Below the pieces are notes generated by a model, which had not been told where the DNA came from, did not search any database, and saw only the letters and a program-made list of their open reading frames with translations. Both the position numbers and the translations under genes were made by a program. Shown piece after piece: positions 1-5,699 of a stretch of DNA of 7,067 bases. The stretch comes from an uncultured Ruminococcus sp. (GTDB lineage: Bacteria; Bacillota; Clostridia; Oscillospirales; Ruminococcaceae): NCBI GenBank assembly GCA_945867875.1, contig CAMBJF010000125.1, positions 1 to 7,067 on the forward strand. Direction: 5' to 3'. Positions within the stretch are counted from its first letter, which is position 1; each line of letters starts with the position of its first letter.

Positions 1-468
1 GGCTGTGAGGGCGCAGAGCACAGGCTCCTTTTCGGGGTCATCATACACGAAAACTCCCCCTCTCGGCGTGAGGAACATTACGCAGTCATCGCCTGCCGCC
101 GCTCCCGATATACCTGAAGGGCATCTTGCGCTGACAATGCTGCCGTCAGCCCTTGCCTTGAACACCGAGTGCTTTCCGTCAGAGCCGAACACCGCAGTTA
201 TACCGCTGCCGCTGTGGGAATACACGCAGGAAAAGCTGTCGTTCACGGGAAATTCAAGCTCTGTGACTGTGGCTTTAAGGGGCTTTATATCAGCCGATGC
301 AGTTGTATTTTTCTTTGGCGTTTCCGTCGGCTTTTTTGCCTTTGCCGCAGTTTTTTCCTTTGGCTGCTTTGTCTGTGCAGGCTTGGTTGCTCCCGCCGCC
401 GCAATTCCCGCAGCCGCTCCCGCACCTGCCGCAGCGGTGCATAATAATGCAATATCCTTGGCTTTCAT
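1..468 (-). CDS. Partial membrane-anchored or secreted protein, beta-propeller-like body (C-terminus beyond window)
   Basis: An uninterrupted 156-codon reading frame starts at the ATG at 468-466 and runs off the left edge without a stop. AGGA at 477-480 lies 8 bases upstream of the ATG. The start is one base after the stop of the preceding YceG-family gene, so the two are probably translationally coupled in one operon. The N-terminus has two Lys, then an Ala/Gly-rich hydrophobic stretch (about residues 6-27) that could be a membrane anchor or signal peptide. There is no convincing lipobox. A Lys/Pro/Thr/Ala-rich linker follows (about 28-65). From about residue 66, short beta-strand-like blocks with Gly/Asp turns (FGSDGKHSVFKARADGSIV, then FLTPRGGVFVYDD) resemble blades of a beta-propeller (WD40/PQQ type). 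That fold is inferred from pattern only. I do not recognise the family. A sensor or scaffold for the upstream proteins is possible but unproven. Confidence 0.75.
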   Translation of the reverse strand, partial: MKAKDIALLCTAAAGAGAAAGIAAAGATKPAQTKQPKEKTAAKAKKPTETPKKNTTASADIKPLKATVTELEFPVNDSFSCVYSHSGSGITAVFGSDGKHSVFKARADGSIVSARCPSGISGAAAGDDCVMFLTPRGGVFVYDDPEKEPVLCALTA

Positions 469-469
469 T

Positions 470-2755
470 TTATTTTTCCTTTCCGAATATCCGTTTGAAA
501 ATTGATTTTTTCGGGTCAGCGATACGCTTGCTCAGGTCGGGTACAGTAAGGTCAAACATATACTCCCCCGTTTCAAGGCAGTTCATAACGCCGTCAGTAT
601 AATATTTCTCTGCGCTCTGATATCCCGTGGGAATGTAGAAGATCACGTCAAAGCCCAGTCGGCTCAGAAACGCAAGAAGTATGCTGTCCGACCGTGAAAT
701 GATATTTTCACCCGTGGAGATATACACAATCTTTGGATTTACCGATGTAAAGTCAAATTTCTGAATAAGTCTGAGCATATCGCTGCCCATATTGAGGGCA
801 ATGTGTATTATCCTGTATTCAAGCCCGCCCGATTTCCGGTCTTTGATAACATTCGCTTCAAGAAATGCCGACAGCTTGTCCAGAATATAGTCCTGAGTTT
901 CCTCTTTAAGAAAACCGTAATGGTAATTTTTATGTGCCTTCACAGCTGACTTATTCAGCCGACCGTTTCTCATAAGCCCCACCGCATATTCGCAGGAGCC
1001 ATCTTCCGTGATAATAGGCTCACCCTTGAAAACAAGAGTGCTTTCGGGATATGCCGATATAAGGTCGTGAAGCTCATTCCAGTACCGTGGCAGGTCTTTG
1101 TCCTTGACGCCCGATATTTTCGCCATAATTACGGGGATATTTACCATATCCCCCGATGTGCTGAAATTGGGGCGGTATTTAAGCTCCGTGTTCCACAAAA
1201 GAGGTATCTCCTCGTACATCGTCCGAAGCACCACGGAATTTGCCTTGGAATACTGATGACTGCGGTAAATTCCCGTGTCGGTGTACATCATCGTGTCAAG
1301 CTCCCGCTCGGCATAATACGCCACTGTGCCCATTGAAGCGTCCCCGTTTTCCTTGGGGAATTTCTCCGCAGGGAGGGACTCCGTGAAATTCCGCTCATAA
1401 AGCATATTGTCCGAAAGCTCGCACTTGCCGTTTAGATCAGGTCGGAGGATAAGCACATCAGCGGGACATCTTGCTATCATCTTCACGAACATAGCTTCCC
1501 CGCCGCTTTTGCAGCCGCCGAAAATTATAAGGCAGGGGAATTTTGTGCGATAGCTGCCGAAAAGTGCACCCTGATATCGCTTTAAGAAGCAGAGCAGGAA
1601 AACCGCCTTTGAAATGCCCTTTCGCATATCGTTCCCGTTTTCCGCAAAATACATATCCATAACTGCCGCAAATGCGCTTCGGAGCTTTGATTGCAGCTTT
1701 ATGTCCGAATGAACGATGTTTGCGGAAAGGGCGGTTATCATATCGGCAGGAGTGCGGTAATTTCCCCGTGATATCGCCGAAATTTCCTCATTTGACGGTG
1801 GCGTTATGCCGTTTTCGATTATGACAGGCTCCCTTGTTTCCTTGAGGGTGATGTAGAATTTGTAAAGATCGCCGAGATATGTCGTCTTGTTCTCAGCGCC
1901 GTTTATGCGGGCGTAGCAGGTATATACCGTGTCAGGCTCGTTCCCACGCTTTGCGGGGTCTGTGAGGATATCCGAAAAAATGTCTCCCGATATCCACGCA
2001 TTGACGCAGTAACCGCCGTTTTTGGAGGCAGGTGTCAATGTAGTATTTCCCGTATTTCCCGAAGATATCACAGCCGCTCTTCTCCGCATCTCATCGGCTT
2101 TTTTTCTGATATCCGAAAGGGTAAAGCCCGAGGGAAAATCACTGCCGCCCGTCACATTTATAAGCTCCGCTGTTTTTTCACCGTCGGGCAGCTTGTCAAA
2201 ATACGCCGAGCCGTCATATTCTGCAATAAGCACATCACACCCTGCCGCAGCCGCTGCGGTCAGCATCATCATCTCGTGACGGGAAAGCCCGCCCTTGCAC
2301 AGTATCTTCGGGGGATATTTTTCCTTTGAGGGCGCTATTGCACGGGCAATATCACGCCTGAGCCAGCACATAAATTTAATGAAGATATTTTTTAAAATGC
2401 TGTCGTTTTTCCCCTCGCCTTTAAGTCTCGAAAGCGACTGAAAAAGGCTGTCTGAAAGTCTGTCAAGAACGCTGTCGGGGGCTGTGCTGAATTTTCTTGC
2501 GGATGCTTTTATAAAGCCCTTGTCAAGCCTGAAATCAACTGCGCAGGAGCTTTCAAAATAGGCGATATCCCCCGCTGTGGGGTTTGCCATACCCTTTTCA
2601 AGGAATGCTCCGTGCTTCACCGCAAGCTCAAAAAATCGGAGCAATAGCTCTTCGGTGTCAGCGCCGTATTTATTTATCCTGAGAAAATGTCCGCCCGTCT
2701 GAGGGCTTCCCGCCAAAAGCTCGGGGGGAATAAAAATATCCATAGCCATAACCAT
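470..2755 (-). CDS. YceG-family protein (putative 'biosynthetic module' component of Ter-type stress loci)
   Basis: This 761-residue protein has a central region (about residues 400-550) matching my recollection of the YceG_bac family: TVAYYAERELD, MYTDTGIYR, then LRTMYEEIPLLW, KYRPNF and IPVIMAKISGV. YceG homologues are found in Ter/tellurite-resistance-type stress operons (for example yce genes of Bacillus subtilis), but their biochemical activity is unknown. A unit with a Pro, hydrophobic strand, Gly, acidic residue, helix, G-x-D-V and second strand occurs three times (near residues 149-180, 407-440 and 674-711). The last contains LGFDVIFYIPTGYQ. There is no signal peptide or membrane segment, so it is probably cytosolic. 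The C-terminus is basic (KKSIFKRIFGKEK). The chosen ATG overlaps the TGA of the protease gene (TGATG). GTG 2758 and ATGs 2749 and 2743 are in frame and no clear ribosome site decides among them. It is longer than the roughly 540 residues I recall for B. subtilis YceG, with extra N-terminal sequence. Confidence 0.8.
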   Translation of the reverse strand: MVMAMDIFIPPELLAGSPQTGGHFLRINKYGADTEELLLRFFELAVKHGAFLEKGMANPTAGDIAYFESSCAVDFRLDKGFIKASARKFSTAPDSVLDRLSDSLFQSLSRLKGEGKNDSILKNIFIKFMCWLRRDIARAIAPSKEKYPPKILCKGGLSRHEMMMLTAAAAAGCDVLIAEYDGSAYFDKLPDGEKTAELINVTGGSDFPSGFTLSDIRKKADEMRRRAAVISSGNTGNTTLTPASKNGGYCVNAWISGDIFSDILTDPAKRGNEPDTVYTCYARINGAENKTTYLGDLYKFYITLKETREPVIIENGITPPSNEEISAISRGNYRTPADMITALSANIVHSDIKLQSKLRSAFAAVMDMYFAENGNDMRKGISKAVFLLCFLKRYQGALFGSYRTKFPCLIIFGGCKSGGEAMFVKMIARCPADVLILRPDLNGKCELSDNMLYERNFTESLPAEKFPKENGDASMGTVAYYAERELDTMMYTDTGIYRSHQYSKANSVVLRTMYEEIPLLWNTELKYRPNFSTSGDMVNIPVIMAKISGVKDKDLPRYWNELHDLISAYPESTLVFKGEPIITEDGSCEYAVGLMRNGRLNKSAVKAHKNYHYGFLKEETQDYILDKLSAFLEANVIKDRKSGGLEYRIIHIALNMGSDMLRLIQKFDFTSVNPKIVYISTGENIISRSDSILLAFLSRLGFDVIFYIPTGYQSAEKYYTDGVMNCLETGEYMFDLTVPDLSKRIADPKKSIFKRIFGKEK

Positions 2756-4119
2756 CACTTATCAGTAAAATTGCTTATAAACGGGATAATGTCCTTGTAA
2801 CCCACCGCAAGATTAAGGTTCTGACCCTTGCTGAATCCTGCGGTGCTAATGCCGATGACCTCGCCGTACATATTAAGAAGTGCGCCCCCCGAGCTGCCGC
2901 CCGAAATGGGAGCTGTAAACTGTATCATATCAACGCCATTTATCTCACGAAAGCCTGAGATTATACCGTCGGAAACGGTGTTGAAAAGTCCCAGGGGACT
3001 GCCTATCGCCACCACCTTTTGACCTCTGCAAAGCTCTCTTTTTCCGCTGTAAAGCTTCATTGGCGAAAGCTGCTGTCTGTCGATGCGGAGTATCGCAAGG
3101 TCAAGGCTTGGGTGATATTTTATAAGCTCGTTTGTGCGGTATATCGTTTCGTCATTTTCAAGCTGCACCGAGAATGACCTCGCTCCCCCCGCAACGTGGA
3201 AATTTGTAAGTATGTAGCCGTCTCTGCCGATTATCATTCCCGAGCCTGTGCCGATGACCTTTCCCCTGCTGTTGTGGAGGGTTATCATAACTACCGACGA
3301 TGCAAGAGACGCAAGCTCTTCATATGACATTTCGCCGCTTACTGCCTGAGATGTATGCACATTTGAAGCAGGAATGGTATTAACGGGGGCTTTCGGAGCG
3401 GGCTGAGATATATGCCGTCCCGCAGCTGCCGCAGTCCTTGTCCCTATGCTTGCGGGAACGGGAGCATTTGCGGCAGAAACGGACTGAAAGGTCTGAGTGA
3501 TATACGGGGGTATTGCATAGCTGCCGCACTCGCCGAGCCTGATGTGCTCATACATCCTTTCAAGTTCATCGGGAAGCTGAGGCAGACCCAAAGGACACAG
3601 CAGCATCACATCTATCCCCATAAGCGCCGCCATATGGAAGAAAAGATACTCTTTCAACCCTATCCGTCCCGAGCACACAAGCTTGGGACATTTCCCGCTG
3701 TCACAGGTCATTTTGCCTAAAAGCCTGTCCGAATAAAACATAAGCACGGCGGCGAAATTCTTTTCAATTGTTGGGTTTATGTTTTTCCGCAAACTGCGGT
3801 ATATGGGGCATACCTCTTTCAGTGTTTTTTCCGTTTCGGGAGGAATAACGCTTTCGCCCTTGCAAAGCCGCTCCCATTTTTCGCCGTATTCCGCCGCTTC
3901 CCTTACGCCCATAACCGGAAGATCGGTCACTCTGCGGTAAATGCAGCGCTCATCGGCGGAAAGCTTTCGGTCAAGCTCCCTGATATCCTCCGAAAGCCCG
4001 TCATAATACCCCGTGCAGAGAATAAAATAAACGCTTCTTATCCCTGCCGCCGTTCTTCCTCTTACGTCCCCGAAGGCTCCCACGCCCGTTATTTTCATTG
4101 GGTTGAACCTTATCTCCAT
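2755..4119 (-). CDS. Trypsin-like (S1C/HtrA-type) serine protease with N-terminal YceG-like domain
   Basis: The C-terminal part of this 454-residue protein (about 265-454) is a trypsin-like serine protease domain of HtrA/DegP type. His308 lies in TNFHVA, Asp340 in HPSLDLAILRID and Ser410 in GGSSGGALLNMYGEVIGIS, so the catalytic triad looks complete. No PDZ domain follows. There is no signal peptide or transmembrane helix, unlike typical HtrA proteases, so it is predicted to be cytosolic. An Ala/Pro/Ser-rich linker (about 205-262) joins it to an N-terminal domain. Residues 144-176 of that domain (KLVCSG, then MGIDVMLLCP) look like the repeated unit of the YceG protein encoded next. ATG 4119 is chosen because GGAG at 4129-4132 lies 9 bases upstream. 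An in-frame ATG at 4134 lacks such a site, and anything starting near 4203 would lie upstream of the promoter. The stop overlaps the next start, implying coupled translation and perhaps a complex. Substrate unknown. Confidence 0.87.
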   Translation of the reverse strand: MEIRFNPMKITGVGAFGDVRGRTAAGIRSVYFILCTGYYDGLSEDIRELDRKLSADERCIYRRVTDLPVMGVREAAEYGEKWERLCKGESVIPPETEKTLKEVCPIYRSLRKNINPTIEKNFAAVLMFYSDRLLGKMTCDSGKCPKLVCSGRIGLKEYLFFHMAALMGIDVMLLCPLGLPQLPDELERMYEHIRLGECGSYAIPPYITQTFQSVSAANAPVPASIGTRTAAAAGRHISQPAPKAPVNTIPASNVHTSQAVSGEMSYEELASLASSVVMITLHNSRGKVIGTGSGMIIGRDGYILTNFHVAGGARSFSVQLENDETIYRTNELIKYHPSLDLAILRIDRQQLSPMKLYSGKRELCRGQKVVAIGSPLGLFNTVSDGIISGFREINGVDMIQFTAPISGGSSGGALLNMYGEVIGISTAGFSKGQNLNLAVGYKDIIPFISNFTDK

Positions 4120-4128
4120 ATCCTGCCG

Positions 4129-4132
4129 CTCC
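4129..4132 (-). promoter_or_regulatory. Ribosome binding site deciding the protease start
   Basis: GGAG on the minus strand lies 9 bases before ATG 4119. It sits inside the short reading frame that would begin at ATG 4134, which has only AT-rich sequence upstream. This favours 4119 as the start. Confidence 0.6.
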
Positions 4133-4152
4133 ATAAAATAAACTGTGATTAT

Positions 4153-4181
4153 ATTATACAACATATCGCAGAAAAAATCAA
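4153..4181 (-). promoter_or_regulatory. Sigma-A promoter of the protease-YceG operon
   Basis: On the minus strand, TTGATT (4181-4176) and a perfect TATAAT (4158-4153) are separated by exactly 17 bases. Transcription would start near 4146, giving a leader of about 27 bases before ATG 4119. The promoter is just downstream of the inverted-repeat element and is the only strong promoter visible for the three-gene unit to its left. No obvious operator palindrome overlaps it. Confidence 0.8.
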
Positions 4182-4188
4182 CGGGTAC

Positions 4189-4240
4189 TATACTAATAAC
4201 CAATTAACCTATAGACAAATCCTCGGCTGAAATAAGCCCA
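4189..4240 (+). repeat. Left terminal inverted repeat of the 162-bp element
   Basis: It pairs with the right arm at about 4298-4350. The first 17 bases are identical. Three mismatches follow, then CTATAGA, a diverged 12-13 base stretch, and a TGAAATAAG block followed by CCCA here versus ACCA in the other arm. Confidence 0.8.
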
Positions 4241-4297
4241 TTCTGCGTCAAGCTCCCTTGCCGGGCGCAAAGCCCGCCTGCGGTCGCTTTCCTAGAC

Positions 4298-4350
4298 TGG
4301 TCTTATTTCATCTGTCGGCTTTATCTATAGAACAATTGGTTATTAGTATA
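4298..4350 (-). repeat. Right terminal inverted repeat of the 162-bp element
   Basis: This is the reverse-complement partner of the left arm. The outer end TATACTAATAACCAATT is read on the minus strand from 4350. It abuts the U-tract side of the trxA terminator. Confidence 0.8.
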
Positions 4351-4379
4351 AAAATTGCCTGCCCCTTTTCGGGACAGGC
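4350..4379 (-). terminator. Intrinsic terminator of the DUF134-FTR-trxA operon
   Basis: The minus-strand RNA forms a 9-bp GC-rich stem, GCCUGUCCC with GGGGCAGGC, including one U-G pair. The loop is GAAAA, and a U-rich run follows (4350-4356). It lies about 14 bases after the trxA stop. Flanking A and T residues can extend the stem by two pairs. Confidence 0.87.
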
Positions 4380-4393
4380 AAAATATTGCAACA

Positions 4394-4708
4394 TCATTCA
4401 CCGATAAGCTTTTCAATATCGCTCTTTGGTCTGAAGCCTATCATAACGCCGTCAGGCTTGCCGTTTCTGAAAACCATAAGGGTCGGTATGCTTTCGATCT
4501 TGAAAAGCGCCGCAAGCTCAGGCTCATCATCAACATTTATCTTGCCCACCTTTACGGTGTCAGCATAGTCCTCGGCAATTTCCGCAACAGTTGGCGCTAT
4601 CATCTTGCAGGGACCGCACCAGCTTGCCCAGAAATCCACAAGCACGGTCTTATCCGAGCGAAGAACTTCTTTTTCAAAATTTTCCTTTGTAAGTGTTACT
4701 TCTTTCAT
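4394..4708 (-). CDS. trxA: Thioredoxin
   Basis: This 104-residue protein is a full-length classical cytosolic thioredoxin, a general dithiol-disulfide reductant. The redox site is WCGPCK (Cys31, Cys34). The buried Asp25 is in VDFWASW and the cis-proline Pro75 in SIPTL; the fold ends with the usual amphipathic helix. The start is decided by a strong AGGAGG at 4715-4720, six bases before ATG 4708; a longer frame to 4762 is only the upstream gene in another frame. The stop of the FTR-like gene lies 10 bases upstream and overlaps the ribosome site, so the two are co-transcribed and probably coupled. This pairing suggests that the neighbouring Fe-S protein reduces, or is reduced by, this thioredoxin. 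An intrinsic terminator follows. Whether the genome has other thioredoxins is not visible here. Confidence 0.97.
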   Translation of the reverse strand: MKEVTLTKENFEKEVLRSDKTVLVDFWASWCGPCKMIAPTVAEIAEDYADTVKVGKINVDDEPELAALFKIESIPTLMVFRNGKPDGVMIGFRPKSDIEKLIGE

Positions 4709-4714
4709 AGCTAT

Positions 4715-4720
4715 CCTCCT
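4715..4720 (-). promoter_or_regulatory. Strong ribosome binding site of trxA
   Basis: A perfect AGGAGG lies six bases before ATG 4708. It partly overlaps the TAG stop of the preceding gene (4721-4719), linking termination of one gene with initiation of the next. Confidence 0.9.
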
Positions 4721-4916
4721 ATTTTGATTTATAGTAAAGCATACAGTGGCAGTAACCCTCAAAATTCGGGTCTTTTATCTGCTCCCTGAACTCCTTGCAC
4801 ATACATTTGTTGTCCTCAGTCCGCTCCATTCGACAGGGACAGTAGCCGCCTTTTTTGGCAAGTCCCTCTTTTATGAGCTTCACTATCTCCTCATCGGGAT
4901 TGAGAGTTATTTTCAT
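4719..4916 (-). CDS. Ferredoxin:thioredoxin reductase catalytic (beta) subunit-like protein, short form
   Basis: This 65-residue protein has six cysteines in three CxC pairs: CPC (26/28), CMC (38/40) and CHC (56/58). That is the order seen in the catalytic beta subunit of ferredoxin:thioredoxin reductase (CPC, CPC, CHC). In that family four cysteines bind a [4Fe-4S] cluster, and the second Cys of the first and third pairs form the active disulfide that reduces thioredoxin. By analogy these would be Cys28 and Cys58. The protein is much shorter than plant and cyanobacterial FTR beta (about 110-115 residues), and no alpha subunit gene is present. It sits between the DUF134/NifX gene (6-base gap) and trxA (10-base gap), fitting a role in delivering electrons from ferredoxin to thioredoxin. 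The ribosome site is modest (GGAAAGTGAG overlapping the upstream stop). Confidence 0.87.
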   Translation of the reverse strand: MKITLNPDEEIVKLIKEGLAKKGGYCPCRMERTEDNKCMCKEFREQIKDPNFEGYCHCMLYYKSK

Positions 4917-4922
4917 ATATTC

Positions 4923-5663
4923 TCACTTTCCGCAGCTGTGTGAACCGCAGCTATGCTCACCGCTGTGGCTGTGATGACTGCACATTACATTGGGGTCAAA
5001 GCTCAGCTTGTTTTCAAGGAATGCCTTAACAGCCTCGTCAGCATCGCCGCTTACGCCGCCGTAAAGCCTTATGCCCTGACCTGCAAGAGCGTTCTGCGCC
5101 CCGCCGCCGATACCGCCGCAGATAAGTACGTCTGCGCCGTTTTCCTTAAGAAATCCCGCAAGTGCGCCGTGACCGCTTTCGGGGGCTGCCACGATATACT
5201 CGCCTACTACATTTCCCTCTTCGCAGTCATAAAGCTTGAAAAAAGCCGTGTGACCGAAATGCTGAAAAATGTTTCCGTTGTCGTATGTTACCGCTACTCT
5301 CATAATACCGTTTCCTTTCTTATTAGCCGCCATATCGCACCTGTGCCCTCTGCGGCAGCCGCAGCATTTTCCTCCGCCGCAGAGCTTATAGTTTCCGCCC
5401 ATGACCGCAAGGGGTCTGCCGTTCACGATACAGTCCGCAATTTTTACCCTGGCGGCGTTGTATATCTCCGTAGCCGTGGTGCGGGATATTTCCATACGCA
5501 CCGCCGCCTGACTGTGAGTGAGCTGCTCCAGATCAACGAGCCGTATGACCTCAAATTCATCTACAGTCAGGGTCACAGGCTCGCCCGAAGTGACTCCTGC
5601 GGGAAAAAATGTGCTGTACTCAGGCTCATTGCAGACCTTTCTGCACCTCTGTGGTCTTGGCAT
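4923..5663 (-). CDS. DUF134 HTH protein fused to a NifX/NifB-type Fe-Mo cofactor-binding domain
   Basis: This 246-residue protein has two parts. Residues 1-110 match DUF134: an MPRP-x-x-C-R start and a sigma-70 region-4-like helix-turn-helix (about 46-80, LTHSQAAVRMEISRTT). Five Cys follow (95, 100, 101, 103, 109) that probably bind metal. Residues 121-220 are a dinitrogenase iron-molybdenum cofactor (NifX/NifB C-terminal-like) domain: MRVAVTYDNG, FQHFGHT, then ADVLICGGIGGGAQNAL. The tail (228-246) is His/Cys/Ser-rich (SHHSHSGEHSCGSHSCGK), a likely metal-binding tail. No nif structural genes are nearby, so general Fe-S or metal sensing is more likely than nitrogen fixation. ATG 5663 is chosen for the canonical MPRP start and the GAGGTGG site; a GTG three codons upstream overlaps that site. 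It is first gene of a redox operon and may bind the palindrome at its own promoter (inference). Confidence 0.93.
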   Translation of the reverse strand: MPRPQRCRKVCNEPEYSTFFPAGVTSGEPVTLTVDEFEVIRLVDLEQLTHSQAAVRMEISRTTATEIYNAARVKIADCIVNGRPLAVMGGNYKLCGGGKCCGCRRGHRCDMAANKKGNGIMRVAVTYDNGNIFQHFGHTAFFKLYDCEEGNVVGEYIVAAPESGHGALAGFLKENGADVLICGGIGGGAQNALAGQGIRLYGGVSGDADEAVKAFLENKLSFDPNVMCSHHSHSGEHSCGSHSCGK

Positions 5664-5668
5664 ATTAT

Positions 5669-5675
5669 CCACCTC
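5669..5675 (-). promoter_or_regulatory. Ribosome binding site of the DUF134/NifX gene
   Basis: GAGGTGG lies five bases before ATG 5663. The alternative GTG start lies within this site, which argues for the ATG. Confidence 0.75.
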
Positions 5676-5683
5676 GTTTCCGT

Positions 5684-5699
5684 CTATAGTCGATTATAG
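5684..5699. promoter_or_regulatory. Candidate operator palindrome overlapping the -10 and start site
   Basis: The minus strand reads CTATAATCGACTATAG. Seven of its eight base pairs are complementary, and the one mismatch lies within the -10 box. It covers the -10 hexamer and runs past the predicted start site, where a bound repressor would block polymerase. The DUF134 helix-turn-helix protein encoded just downstream is the natural candidate binder, but this is inference. Confidence 0.5.

Larger units (their letters stand above)
4189..4350. mobile_element. MITE-like palindromic element, 162 bp, with long terminal inverted repeats
   Basis: The outer 17 bases are identical at both ends in inverted orientation (TATACTAATAACCAATT). 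Similarity continues inward for about 50 bases with a few mismatches and one indel, including shared CTATAGA and TGAAATAAG blocks. The core (about 4241-4297) is GC-richer and holds a small perfect hairpin (CGGGC, loop GCAAA, GCCCG at 4262-4276). No gene fits inside. The arms begin and end in TA, so a TA target duplication, as in Tc1/mariner or IS630-type MITEs, is possible, but it cannot be told apart from the repeat end itself. The element separates the trxA terminator from the promoter of the protease operon. It could instead be a domesticated repeat or a structured RNA; several genome copies would support mobility. Confidence 0.72.

Noticed and set aside
5..505. Plus-strand open frame of 166 codons
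   Set aside because: It lies opposite the partial minus-strand gene, whose frame is continuous, has a ribosome site and fits the operon. The plus frame encodes a low-complexity Phe/Ala-rich shadow.
4120..4203. Upstream extension of the protease to a start at 4203
   Set aside because: The extension covers the promoter and enters the inverted-repeat element. A transcript starting near 4146 could not include it.
4262..4276. GC-rich hairpin in the element core as a terminator
   Set aside because: The five-base stem is not followed by a T-run on either strand. It is better seen as part of the element core.
4355..4789. Plus-strand frame of 144 codons opposite trxA
   Set aside because: It overlaps an unmistakable thioredoxin gene and its terminator. 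No ribosome site or recognisable domain is present.
4923..5303. Evidence for a nitrogen-fixation locus
   Set aside because: Only a NifX-type domain fused to DUF134 is present. No nifHDK or cofactor assembly genes are in the window, and this fusion is known in non-fixing Clostridia.
4953..5699. Plus-strand frame of 248 codons opposite the DUF134/NifX gene
   Set aside because: It is a mirror of a gene with clear family motifs. The translation has no recognisable domain.
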